DNA from: Scolanthus callimorphus
Lineage: Eukaryota; Cnidaria; Anthozoa; Actiniaria; Edwardsiidae
Assembly (NCBI GenBank): GCA_033964015.1
Contig: CM066914.1
Location: 11,337,831 to 11,401,830, forward strand
Length of the DNA stretch: 64,000 nucleotides
Reading direction: 5' to 3'
In this document: positions 13,901 through 28,900 of the stretch, in pieces
How the letters are laid out: the number at the start of each line of letters is the position of its first letter
How positions within the stretch are numbered: position 1 is the stretch's first letter
Made by a program: the position numbers and the translations under genes
The notes under the pieces: model-generated
Database searches by the model: none
The model's input: only the letters and a program-made list of their open reading frames with translations
Told to the model about the DNA's origin: nothing

Positions 13901-16900
13901 TTTGTGGTGATGATGATGATATGTGTCTGGTGGAACCTCGCTCACTATCACTCCATCTGACCTATGCAAGACTGGTAAGTGTCGCACATCCTATTGTGTT
14001 GTTATTGTTTGTGGTGATGATGATGATATGTGTCTGGTGGAACCTCGCTCACTATCACTCCATCTGACCTATGCAAGACTGGTAAGTGTCGCACATCCTA
14101 TTGTGTTGTTATTGTTTGTGGTGATGATGATGATATGTGTCTGCTGGAACCGCGCTCACTATCACTCCATCTGACCTATGCAAGACTGGTAAGTGTCGCA
14201 CATCCTATTGTGTTGTTATTGTTTGTGGTGATGATGATGATATGTGTCTGGTGGAACCTCGCTCACTATCACTCCATCTGACCTATGCAAGACTGGTAAG
14301 TGTCGCACATCCTATTGTGTTGTTATTGTTTGTGGTGATGATGATGATATGTGTCTGCCGGAACCTCGCTCACTATCACTCCATCTGACCTATGCAAGAC
14401 TGGTAAGTGTCGCACATCCTATTGTGTTGTTATTGTTTGTGGTGATGATGATGATATGTGTCTGCCGGAACCTCGCTCACTATCACTCCATCTGACCTAT
14501 GCAAGACTGGTAAGTGTCGCACATCCTATTGTGTTGTTATTGTTTGTGGTGATGATGATGATATGTGTCTGGTGGAACCGCGCTCACTATCACTCCATCT
14601 GACCTATGCAAGACTGGTAAGTGTCGCACATCCTATTGTGTTGTTATTGTTTGTGGTGATGATGATGATATGTGTCTGGTGGAACCTCGCTCACTATCAC
14701 TCCATCTGACCTATGCAAGACTGGTAAGTGTCGCACATCCTATTGTGTTGTTATTGTTTGTGGTGATGATGATGATATGTGTCTGGTGGAACCTCGCTCA
14801 CTATCACTCCATCTGACCTATGCAAGACTGGTAAGTGTCGCACATCCTATTGTGTTGTTATTGTTTGTGGTGATGATGATGATATGTGTCTGGTGGAACC
14901 TCGCTCACTATCACTCCATCTGACCTATGCAAGACTGGTAAGTGTCGCACATCCTATTGTGTTGTTATTGTTTGTGGTGATGATGATGATATGTGTCTGG
15001 TGGAACCTCGCTCACTATCACTCCATCTGACCTATGCAAGACTGGTAAGTGTCGCACATCCTATTGTGTTGTTATTGTTTGTGGTGATGATGATGATATG
15101 TGTCTGGTGGAACCTCGCTCACTATCACTCCATCTGACCTATGCAAGACTGGTAAGTGTCGCACATCCTATTGTGTTGTTATTGTTTGTGGTGATGATGA
15201 TGATATGTGTCTGGTGGAACCGCGCTCACTATCACTCCATCTGACCTATGCAAGACTGGTAAGTGTCGCACATCCTATTGTGTTGTTATTGTTTGTGGTG
15301 ATGATGATGATATGTGTCTGGTGGAACCTCGCTCACTATCACTCCATCTGACCTATGCAAGACTGGTAAGTGTCGCACATCCTATTGTGTTGTTATTGTT
15401 TGTGGTGATGATGATGATATGTGTCTGGTGGAACCTCGCTCACTATCACTCCATCTGACCTATGCAAGACTGGTAAGTGTCGCACATCCTATTGTGTTGT
15501 TATTGTTTGTGGTGATGATGATGATATGTGTCTGGTGGAACCTCGCTCACTATCACTCCATCTGACCTATGCAAGACTGGTAAGTGTCGCACATCCTATT
15601 GTGTTGTTATTGTTTGTGGTGATGATGATGATATGTGTCTGGTGGAACCTCGCTCACTATCACTCCATCTGACCTATGCAAGACTGGTAAGTGTCGCACA
15701 TCCTATTGTGTTGTTATTGTTTGTGGTGATGATGATGATATGTGTCTGGTGGAACCTCGCTCACTATCACTCCATCTGACCTATGCAAGACTGGTAAGTG
15801 TCGCACATCCTATTGTGTTGTTATTGTTTGTGGTGATGATGATGATATGTGTCTGGTGGAACCTCGCTCACTATCACTCCATCTGACCTATGCAAGACTG
15901 GTAAGTGTCGCACATCCTATTGTGTTGTTATTGTTTGTGGTGATGATGATGATATGTGTCTGGTGGAACCTCGCTCACTATCACTCCATCTGACCTATGC
16001 AAGACTGGTAAGTGTCGCACATCCTATTGTGTTGTTATTGTTTGTGGTGATGATGATGATATGTGTCTGGTGGAACCTCGCTCACTATCACTCCATCTGA
16101 CCTATGCAAGACTGGTAAGTGTCGCACATCCTATTGTGTTGTTATTGTTTGTGGTGATGATGATGATATGTGTCTGGTGGAACCTCGCTCACTATCACTC
16201 CATCTGACCTATGCAAGACTGGTAAGTGTCGCACATCCTATTGTGTTGTTATTGTTTGTGGTGATGATGATATGTGTCTGGTGGAACCTCGCTCACTATC
16301 ACTCCATCTGACCTATGCAAGACTGGTAAGTGTCGCACATCCTATTGTGTTGTTATTGTTTGTGGTGATGATGATGATATGTGCTGGTGGAACCTCGCTC
16401 ACTATCACTCCATCTGACCTATGCAAGACTGGTAAGTGTCGCACATCCTATTGTGTTGTTATTGTTTGTGGTGATGATGATGATATGTGTCTGGTGGAAC
16501 CTCGCTCACTATCACTCCATCTGACCTATGCAAGACTGTTAAGTGTCGCACATCCTATTGTGTTGTTATTGTTTGTGGTGATGATGATGATATGTGTCTG
16601 CTGGAACCGCGCTCACTATCACTCCATCTGACCTATGCAAGACTGGTAAGTGTCGCACATCCTATTGTGTTGTTATTGTTTGTGGTGATGATATGATATG
16701 TGCCTGGTGGAACCTCGCTCACTATCACTCCATCTGACCTATGCAAGACTGGTAAGTGTCGCACATCCTATTGTGTTGTTATTGTTTGTGGTGATGATGA
16801 TGATATGTGTCTGCCGGAACCTCGCTCACTATCACTCCATCTGACCTATGCAAGACTGGTAAGTGTCGCACATCCTATTGTGTTGTTATTGTTTGTGGTG

Positions 16901-19900
16901 ATGATGATATGTGCCTGGTGGAACCTCGCTCACTATCACTCCATCTGACCTATGCAAGACTGGTAAGTGTCGCACATCCTATTGTGTTGTTATTGTTTGT
17001 GGTGATGATGATGATATGTGTCTGGTGGAACCGCGCTCACTATCACTCCATCTGACCTATGCAAGACTGGTAAGTGTCGCACATCCTATTGTGTTGTTAT
17101 TGTTTGTGGTGATGATGATGATATGTGTCTGGTGGAACCTCGCTCACTATCACTCCATCTGACCTATGCAAGACTGGTAAGTGTCGCACATCCTATTGTG
17201 TTGTTATTGTTTGTGGTGATGATGATGATATGTGTCTGGTGGAACCTCGCTCACTATCACTCCATCTGACCTATGCAAGACTGGTAAGTGTCGCACATCC
17301 TATTGTGTTGTTATTGTTTGTGGTGATGATGATGATATGTGTCTGGTGGAACCTCGCTCACTATCACTCCATCTGACCTATGCAAGACTGGTAAGTGTCG
17401 CACATCCTATTGTGTTGTTATTGTTTGTGGTGATGATGATGATATGTGTCTGGTGGAACCTCGCTCACTATCACTCCATCTGACCTATGCAAGACTGGTA
17501 AGTGTCGCACATCCTATTGTGTTGTTATTGTTTGTGGTGATGATGATGATATGTGTCTGGTGGAACCTCGCTCACTATCACTCCATCTGACCTATGCAAG
17601 ACTGGTAAGTGTCGCACATCCTATTGTGTTGTTATTGTTTGTGGTGATGATGATGATATGTGTCTGGTGGAACCTCGCTCACTATCACTCCATCTGACCT
17701 ATGCAAGACTGGTAAGTGTCGCACATCCTATTGTGTTGTTATTGTTTGTGGTGATGATGATGATATGTGTCTGGTGGAACCGCGCTCACTATCACTCCAT
17801 CTGATATATGCAAGACTGGTAAGTGTCGCACATCCTATTGTGTTGTTATTGTTTGTGGTGATGATGATGATATGTGTCTGGTGGAACCTCGCTCACTATC
17901 ACTCCATCTGACCTATGCAAGACTGTTAAGTGTCGCACATCCTATTGTGTTGTTATTGTTTGTGGTGATGATGATGATATGTGTCTGGTGGAACCTCGCT
18001 CACTATCACCCCATCTGACCTATGCAAGACTGGTAAGTGTCGCACATCCTATTGTGTTGTTATTGTTTGTGGTGATGATGATGATATGTGTCTGGTGGAA
18101 CCGCGCTCACTATCACTCCATCTGACCTATGCAAGACTGGTAAGTGTCGCACATCCTATTGTGTTGTTATTGTTTGTGGTGATGATGATGATATGTGTCT
18201 GGTGGAACCTCGCTCACTATCACTCCATCTGATATATGCAAGACTGGTAAGTGTCGCACATCCTATTGTGTTGTTATTGTTTGTGGTGATGATATGATAT
18301 GTGTCTGGTGGAACCTCGCTCACTATCACTCCATCTGACCTATGCAAGACTGGTAAGTGTCGCACATCCTATTGTGTTGTTATTGTTTGTGGTGATGATG
18401 ATGATATGTGTCTGGTGGAACCTCGCTCACTATCACTCCATCTGACCTATGCAAGACTGTTAAGTGTCGCACATCCTATTGTGTTGTTATTGTTTGTGGT
18501 GATGATGATGATATGTGTCTGGTGGAACCTCGCTCACTATCACTCCATCTGACCTATGCAAGACTGGTAAGTGTCGCACATCCTATTGTGTTGTTATTGT
18601 TTGTGGTGATGATATTGATATGTGTCTGGTGGAACCGCGCTCACTATCACTCCATCTGACCTATGCAAGACTGGTAAGTGTCGCACATCCTATTGTGTTG
18701 TTATTGTTTGTGGTGATGATGATGATATGTGTCTGGTGGAACCTCGCTCACTATCACTCCATCTGACCTATGCAAGACTGGTAAGTGTCGCACATCCTAT
18801 TGTGTTGTTATTGTTTGTGGTGATGATGATATGTGTCTGGTGGAACCTCGCTCACTATCACTCCATCTGACCTATGCAAGACTGGTAAGTGTCGCACATC
18901 CTATTGTGTTGTTATTGTTTGTGGTGATGATATGATATGTGTCTGGTGGAACCGCGCTCACTATCACTCCATCTGACCTATGCAAGACTGGTAAGTGTCG
19001 CACATCCTATTGTGTTGTTATTGTTTGTGGTGATGATGATGATATGTGTCTGGTGGAACCTCGCTCACTATCACTCCATCTGACCTATGCAAGACTGGTA
19101 AGTGTCGCACATCCTATTGTGTTGTTATTGTTTGTGGTGATGATGATATGTGCCTGGTGGAACCTCGCTCACTATCACTCCATCTGACCTATGCAAGACT
19201 GGTAAGTGTCGCACATCCTATTGTGTTGTTATTGTTTGTGGTGATGATATTGATATGTGTCTGGTGGAACCTCGCTCACTATCACTCCATCTGACCTATG
19301 CAAGACTGGTAAGTGTCGCACATCCTATTGTGTTGTTATTGTTTGTGGTGATGATGATGATATGTGTCTGGTGGAACCTCGCTCACTATCACTCCATCTG
19401 ACCTATGCAAGACTGGTAAGTGTCGCACATCCTATTGTGTTGTTATTGTTTGTGGTGATGATGATATGTGCCTGGTGGAACCTCGCTCACTATCACTCCA
19501 TCTGACCTATGCAAGACTGGTAAGTGTCGCACATCCTATTGTGTTGTTATTGTTTGTGGTGATGATGATGATATGTGTCTGGTGGAACCGCGCTCACTAT
19601 CACTCCATCTGACCTATGCAAGACTGGTAAGTGTCGCACATCCTATTGTGTTGTTATTGTTTGTGGTGATGATGATATATGTGTCTGGTGGAACCTCGCT
19701 CACTATCACTCCATCTGACCTATGCAAGACTGGTAAGTGTCGCACATCCTATTGTGTTGTTATTGTTTGTGGTGATGATATGATATGTGTCTGGTGGAAC
19801 CGCGCTCACTATCACTCCATCTGACCTATGCAAGACTGGTAAGTGTCGCACATCCTATTGTGTTGTTATTGTTTGTGGTGATGATGATGATATGTGTCTG

Positions 19901-22900
19901 GTGGAACCTCGCTCACTATCACTCCATCTGACCTATGCAAGACTGGTAAGTGTCGCACATCCTATTGTGTTGTTATTGTTTGTGGTGATGATGATATGTG
20001 TCTGGTGGAACCTCGCTCACTATCACTCCATCTGACCTATGCAAGACTGGTAAGTGTCGCACATCCTATTGTGTTGTTATTGTTTGTGGTGATGATATGA
20101 TATGTGTCTGGTGGAACCGCGCTCACTATCACTCCATCTGACCTATGCAAGACTGGTAAGTGTCGCACATCCTATTGTGTTGTTATTGTTTGTGGTGATG
20201 ATGATGATATGTGTCTGGTGGAACCTCGCTCACTATCACTCCATCTGACCTATGCAAGACTGGTAAGTGTCGCACATCCTATTGTGTTGTTATTGTTTGT
20301 GGTGATGATATTGATATGTGTCTGGTGGAACCTCGCTCACTATCACTCCATCTGACCTATGCAAGACTGGTAAGTGTCGCACATCCTATTGTGTTGTTAT
20401 TGTTTGTGGTGATGATGATGATATGTGTCTGGTGGAACCTCGCTCACTATCACTCCATCTGACCTATGCAAGACTGGTAAGTGTCGCACATCCTATTGTG
20501 TTGTTATTGTTTGTGGTGATGATGATGATATGTGTCTGGTGGAACCTCGCTCACTATCACTCCATCTGACCTATGCAAGACTGGTAAGTGTCGCACATCC
20601 TATTGTGTTGTTATTGTTTGTGGTGATGATGATGATATGTGTCTGCTGGAACCGCGCTCACTATCACTCCATCTGACCTATGCAAGACTGGTAAGTGTCG
20701 CACATCCTATTGTGTTGTTATTGTTTGTGGTGATGATGATGATATGTGTCTGGTGGAACCTCGCTCACTATCACTCCATCTGATATATGCAAGACTGGTA
20801 AGTGTCGCACATCCTATTGTGTGATTGTGTCTGGTGGAACCTCGCTCACTATCACTCCATCTGACCTATGCAAGACTGTTAAGTGTCGCACATCCTATTG
20901 TGTTGTTATTGTTTGTGGTGATGATGATGATATGTGTCTGGTGGAACCTCGCTCACTATCACTCCATCTGACCTATGCAAGACTGTAAGTGTCGCACATC
21001 CTATTGTGTTGTTATTGTTTGTGGTGATGATGATGATATGTGTCTGGTGGAACCTCGCTCACTATCACTCCATCTGACCTATGCAAGACTGGTAAGTGTC
21101 GCACATCCTATTGTGTTGTTATTGTTTGTGGTGATGATGATGATATGTGTCTGGTGGAACCGCGCTCACTATCACTCCATCTGACCTATGCAAGACTGGT
21201 AAGTGTCACACATCCTATTGTGTTGTTATTGTTTGTGGTGATGATGATGATATGTGTCTGGTGGAACCTCGCTCACTATCACTCCATCTGACCTATGCAA
21301 GACTGGTAAGTGTCGCACATCCTATTGTGTTGTTATTGTTTGTGGTGATGATGATGATATGTGTCTGGTGGAACCTCGCTCACTATCACTCCATCTGACC
21401 TATGCAAGACTGGTAAGTGTCGCACATCCTATTGTGTTGTTATTGTTTGTGGTGATGATGATGATATGTGTCTGGTGGAACCTCGCTCACTATCACTCCA
21501 TCTGACCTATGCAAGACTGGTAAGTGTCGCACATCCTATTGTGTTGTTATTGTTTGTGGTGATGATGATGATATGTGTCTGGTGGAACCTCGCTCACTAT
21601 CACTCCATCTGACCTATGCAAGACTGGTAAGTGTCGCACATCCTATTGTGTTGTTATTGTTGTGGTGATGATGATGATATGTGTCTGGTGGAACCTCGCT
21701 CACTATCACTCCATCTGACCTATGCAAGACTGGTAAGTGTCGCACATCCTATTGTGTTGTTATTGTTTGTGGTGATGATGATGATATGTGTCTGGTGGAA
21801 CCTCGCTCACTATCACTCCATCTGACCTATGCAAGACTGGTAAGTGTCGCACATCCTATTGTGTTGTTATTGTTTGTGGTGATGATGATGATATGTGTCT
21901 GGTGGAACCGCGCTCACTATCACTCCATCTGACCTATGCAAGACTGGTAAGTGTCGCACATCCTATTGTGTTGTTATTGTTTGTGGTGATGATGATATGT
22001 GTCTGGTGGAACCTCGCTCACTATCACTCCATCTGACCTATGCAAGACTGGTAAGTGTCGCACATCCTATTGTGTTGTTATTGTTTGTGGTGATGATGAT
22101 GATATGTGTCTGGTGGAACCGCGCTCACTATCACTCCATCTGATATATGCAAGACTGGTAAGTGTCGCACATCCTATTGTGTTGTTATTGTTTGTGGTGA
22201 TGATATGATATGTGTCTGGTGGAACCTCGCTCACTATCACTCCATCTGACCTATGCAAGACTGTTAAGTGTCGCACATCCTATTGTGTTGTTATTGTTTG
22301 TGGTGATGATGATGATATGTGTCTGGTGGAACCTCGCTCACTATCACTCCATCTGACCTATGCAAGACTGGTAAGTGTCGCACATCCTATTGTGTTGTTA
22401 TTGTTTGTGGTGATGATGATGATATGTGTCTGGTGGAACCTCGCTCACTATCACTCCATCTGACCTATGCAAGACTGGTAAGTGTCGCACATCCTATTGT
22501 GTTGTTATTGTTTGTGGTGATGATGATGATATGTGTCTGGTGGAACCTCGCTCACTATCACTCCATCTGACCTATGCAAGACTGGTAAGTGTCGCACATC
22601 CTATTGTGTTGTTATTGTTTGTGGTGATGATGATGATATGTGTCTGGTGGAACCTCGCTCACTATCACTCCATCTGACCTATACAAGACTGGTAAGTGTC
22701 GCACATCCTATTGTGTTGTTATTGTTTGTGGTGATGATGATGATATGTGTCTGGTGGAACCTCGCTCACTATCACTCCATCTGACCTATGCAAGACTGGT
22801 AAGTGTCGCACATCCTATTGTGTTGTTATTGTTTGTGGTGATGATGATGATATGTGTCTGGTGGAACCTCGCTCACTATCACTCCATCTGACCTATGCAA

Positions 22901-25900
22901 GACTGGTAAGTGTCACACATCCTATTGTGTTGTTATTGTTTGTGGTGATGATGATGATATGTGTCTGGTGGAACCTCGCTCACTATCACTCCATCTGACC
23001 TATGCAAGACTGGTAAGTGTCGCACATCCTATTGTGTTGTTATTGTTTGTGGTGATGATGATGATATGTGTCTGGTGGAACCTCGCTCACTATCACTCCA
23101 TCTGACCTATGCAAGACTGGTAAGTGTCGCACATCCTATTGTGTTGTTATTGTTTGTGGTGATGATGATGATATGTGTCTGGTGGAACCTCGCTCACTAT
23201 CACTCCATCTGACCTATGCAAGACTGGTAAGTGTCGCACATCCTATTGTGTTGTTATTGTTTGTGGTGATGATGATGATATGTGTCTGGTGGAACCTCGC
23301 TCACTATCACTCCATCTGACCTATGCAAGACTGGTAAGTGTCGCACATCCTATTGTGTTGTTATTGTTTGTGGTGATGATGATGATATGTGTCTGGTGGA
23401 ACCTCGCTCACTATCACTCCATCTGATATATGCAAGACTGGTAAGTGTCGCACATCCTATTGTGTTGTTATTGTTTGTGGTGATGATGATGATATGTGTC
23501 TGGTGGAACCTCGCTCACTATCACTCCATCTGACCTATACAAGACTGGTAAGTGTCGCACATCCTATTGTGTTGTTATTGTTTGTGGTGATGATGATGAT
23601 ATGTGTCTGGTGGAACCGCGCTCACTATCACTCCATCTGACCTATGCAAGACTGGTAAGTGTCGCACATCCTATTGTGTTGTTATTGTTTGTGGTGATGA
23701 TGATGATATGTGTCTGGTGGAACCGCGCTCACTATCACTCCATCTGACCTATACAAGACTGGTAAGTGTCGCACATCCTATTGTGTTGTTATTGTTTGTG
23801 GTGATGATGATGATATGTGTCTGGTGGAACCGCGCTCACTATCACTCCATCTGACCTATGCAAGACTGGTAAGTGTCGCACATCCTATTGTGTTGTTATT
23901 GTTTGTGGTGATGATGATGATATGTGTCTGGTGGAACCGCGCTCACTATCACTCCATCTGATATATGCAAGACTGGTAAGTGTCGCACATCCTATTGTGT
24001 TGTTATTGTTTGTGGTGATGATATTGATATGTGTCTGGTGGAACCTCGCTCACTATCACTCCATCTGACCTATGCAAGACTGGTAAGTGTCGCACATCCT
24101 ATTGTGTTGTTATTGTTTGTGGTGATGATGATGATATGTGTCTGGTGGAACCTCGCTCACTATCACTCCATCTGACCTATGCAAGACTGTTAAGTGTCGC
24201 ACATCCTATTGTGTTGTTATTGTTTGTGGTGATGATGATGATATGTGTCTGGTGGAACCTCGCTCACTATCACCCATCTGACCTATGCAAGACTGGTAAG
24301 TGTCGCACATCCTATTGTGTTGTTATTGTTTGTGGTGATGATGATGATATGTGCCTGGTGGAACCTCGCTCACTATCACTCCATCTGATATATGCAAGAC
24401 TGGTAAGTGTCGCACATCCTATTGTGTTGTTATTGTCTGTGGTGATGATGATGATATGTGTCTGGTGGAACCTCGCTCACTATCACTCCATCTGACCTAT
24501 GCAAGACTGGTAAGTGTCGCACATCCTATTGTGTTGTTATTGTTTGTGGTGATGATATTGATATGTGTCTGCTGGAACCTCGCTCACTATCACTCCATCT
24601 GACCTATGCAAGACTGTTAAGTGTCGCACATCCTATTGTGTTGTTATTGTTTGTGGTGATGATGATGATATGTGTCTGGTGGAACCTCGCTCACTATCAC
24701 TCCATCTGACCTATGCAAGACTGGTAAGTGTCGCACATCCTATTGTGTTGTTATTGTTTGTGGTGATGATGATGATATGTGTCTGGTGGAACCTCGCTCA
24801 CTATCACTCCATCTGACCTATGCAAGACTGGTAAGTGTCGCACATCCTATTGTGTTGTTATTGTTTGTGGTGATGATGATATGTGCCTGGTGGAACCTCG
24901 CTCACTATCACTCCATCTGACCTATGCAAGACTGGTAAGTGTCGCACATCCTATTGTGTTGTTATTGTTTGTGGTGATGATGATGATATGTGTCTGGTGG
25001 AACCTCGCTCACTATCACTCCATCTGACCTATGCAAGACTGGTAAGTGTCGCACATCCTATTGTGTTGTTATTGTTTGTGGTGATGATATTGATATGTGT
25101 CTGGTGGAACCTCGCTGACTATCACCCCATCTGACCTATGCAAGACTGTTAAGTGTCGCACATCCTATTGTGTTGTTATTGTTTGTGGTGATGATGATGA
25201 TATGTGTCTGGTGGAACCTCGCTCACTATCACTCCATCTGATATATGCAAGACTGGTAAGTGTCGCACATCCTATTGTGTTGTTATTGTCTGTGTGTGAT
25301 GATGATGATGATATGTGTCTGCTGGAACCGCGCTCACTATCACTCCATCTGACCTATGCAAGACTGGTAAGTGTCGCACATCCTATTGTGTTGTTATTGT
25401 TTGGTGATGATGATATTGATATGTGTCTGGTGGAACCTCGCTCACTATCACTCCATCTGACCTATGCAAGACTGGTAAGTGTCGCACATCCTATTGTGTT
25501 GTTATTGTTTGTGGTGATGATGATGATATGTGTCTGGTGGAACCTCGCTCACTATCACTCCATCTGATATATGCAAGACTGGTAAGTGTCGCACATCCTA
25601 TTGTGTTGTTATTGTCTGTGGTGATGATGATGATATGTGTCTGCTGGAACCGCGCTCACTATCACTCCATCTGACCTATGCAAGACTGGTAAGTGTCACA
25701 CATCCTATTGTGTTGTTATTGTTTGTGGTGATGATGATGATATGTGTCTGGTGGAACCTCGCTCACTATCACTCCATCTGATATATGCAAGACTGGTAAG
25801 TGTCGCACATCCTATTGTGTTGTTATTGTCTGTGGTGATGATGATGATATGTGTCTGCTGGAACCGCGCTCACTATCACTCCATCTGACCTATGCAAGAC

Positions 25901-28900
25901 TGGTAAGTGTCGCACATCCTATTGTGTTGTTATTGTTTGTGGTGATGATATTGATATGTGTCTGGTGGAACCTCGCTCACTATCACTCCATCTGACCTAT
26001 GCAAGACTGGTAAGTGTCGCACATCCTATTGTGTTGTTATTGTTTGTGGTGATGATGATGATATGTGTCTGGTGGAACCTCGCTCACTATCACTCCATCT
26101 GACCTATGCAAGACTGGTAAGTGTCACACATCCTATTGTGTTGTTATTGTTTGTGGTGATGATGATGATATGTGTCTGGTGGAACCTCGCTCACTATCAC
26201 TCCATCTGATATATGCAAGACTGGTAAGTGTCACACATCCTATTGTGTTGTTATTGTTTGTGGTGATGATGATGATATGTGTCTGGTGGAACCTCACTCA
26301 CTATCACTCCATCTGACCTATGCAAGACTGGTAAGTGTCGCACATCCTATTGTGTTGTTATTGTTTGTGGTGATGATGATGATATGTGTCTGGTGGAACC
26401 TCGCTCACTATCACTCCATCTGATATATGCAAGACTGGTAAGTGTCGCACATCCTATTGTGTTGTTATTGTTTGTGGTGATGATGATGATATGTGTCTGG
26501 TGGAACCGCGCTCACCATCACTCCATCTGACCTATGCAAGACTGGTAAGTGTCGCACATCCTATTGTGTTGTTATTGTTTGTGGTGATGATGATGATATG
26601 TGTCTGGTGGAACCTCACTCACTATCACTCCATCTGACCTATGCAAGACTGGTAAGTGTCACACATCCTATTGTGTTGTTATTGTTTGTGGTGATGATGA
26701 TGATATGTGTCTGGTGGAACCTCGCTCACTATCACTCCATCTGACCTATACAAGACTGGTAAGTGTCGCACATCCTATTGTGTTGTTATTGTTTGTGGTG
26801 ATGATGATGATATGTGTCTGGTGGAACCTCACTCACTATCACTCCATCTGACCTATGCAAGACTGGTAAGTATCGCACATCCTATTGTGTTGTTATAGTT
26901 TGTGGTGGTGATGATGATATGTGTCTGGTGGAACCTCGCTCACTATCACTCCATCTGACCTATGCAAGACTGGTAAGTGTCGCACATCCTATTGTGTTGT
27001 TATTGTTTGTGGTGATGATGATGATATGTGTCTGGTGGAACCTCGCTCACTATCACTCCATCTGACCTATGCAAGACTGGTAAGTGTCGCACATCCTATT
27101 GTGTTGTTATTGTCTGTGGTGATGATGATGATATGTGTCTGGTGGAACCTCACTCACTATCACTCCATCTGACCTATGCAAGACTGGTAAGTGTCGCACA
27201 TCCTATTGTGTTGTTATTGTTTGTGGTGATGATGATGATATGTGTCTGGTGGAACCTCGCTCACTATCACTCCATCTGACCTATACAAGACTGGTAAGTG
27301 TAGCACATCCTATTGTGTTGTTATTGTTTGTGGTGATGATGATGATATGTGTCTGGTGGAACCTCGCTCACTATCACTCCATCTGACCTATACAAGACTG
27401 GTAAGTGTCGCACATCCTATTGTGTTGTTATTGTCTGTGGTGATGATGATGATATGTGCCTGCCGGAACCTCGCTCACTATCACTCCATCTGACCTATGC
27501 AAGACTGGTAAGTGTCGCACATCCTATTGTGTTGTTATTGTTTGTGGTGATGATGATGATATGTGTCTGGTGGAACCTCGCTCACTATCACTCCATCTGA
27601 CCTATGCAAGACTGGTAAGTGTCACACATCCTATTGTGTTGTTATTGTTTGTGGTGATGATGATGATATGTGTCTGGTGGAACCGCGCTCACTATCACTC
27701 CATCTGACCTATGCAAGACTGGTAAGTGTCGCACATCCTATTGTGTTGTTATTGTTTGTGGTGATGATGATGATATGTGTCTGGTGGAACCTCGCTCACT
27801 ATCACTCCATCTGACCTATGCAAGACTGGTAAGTGTCACACATCCTATTGTGTTGTTATTGTTTGTGGTGATGATGATGATATGTGTCTGGTGGAACCTC
27901 GCTCACTATCACTCCATCTGACCTATGCAAGACTGGTAAGTGTCGCACATCCTATTGTGTTGTTATTGTTTGTGGTGATGATGATGATATGTGTCTGGTG
28001 GAACCTCGCTCACTATCACTCCATCTGACCTATACAAGACTGGTAAGTGTCGCACATCCTATTGTGTTGTTATTGTTTGTGGTGATGATGATGATATGTG
28101 TCTGGTGGAACCTCGCTCACTATCACTCCATCTGACCTATACAAGACTGGTAAGTGTCGCACATCCTATTGTGTTGTTATTGTCTGTGGTGATGATGATG
28201 ATATGTGCCTGCCGGAACCTCGCTCACTATCACTCCATCTGACCTATGCAAGACTGGTAAGTGTCGCACATCCTATTGTGTTGTTATTGTTTGTGGTGAT
28301 GATGATGATATGTGTCTGGTGGAACCTCGCTCACTATCACTCCATCTGACCTATGCAAGACTGGTAAGTGTCACACATCCTATTGTGTTGTTATTGTTTG
28401 TGGTGATGATGATGATATGTGTCTGGTGGAACCGCGCTCACTATCACTCCATCTGACCTATGCAAGACTGGTAAGTGTCGCACATCCTATTGTGTTGTTA
28501 TTGTTTGTGGTGATGATGATGATATGTGTCTGGTGGAACCTCGCTCACTATCACTCCATCTGACCTATGCAAGACTGGTAAGTGTCACACATCCTATTGT
28601 GTTGTTATTGTTTGTGGTGATGATGATGATATGTGTCTGGTGGAACCTCGCTCACTATCACTCCATCTGACCTATGCAAGACTGGTAAGTGTCGCACATC
28701 CTATTGTGTTGTTATTGTTTGTGGTGATGATGATGATATGTGTCTGGTGGAACCGCGCTCACTATCACTCCATCTGACCTATACAAGACTGGTAAGTGTC
28801 GCACATCCTATTGTGTTGTTATTGTTTGTGGTGATGATGATGATATGTGTCTGGTGGAACCTCACTCACTATCACTCCATCTGACCTATGCAAGACTGGT

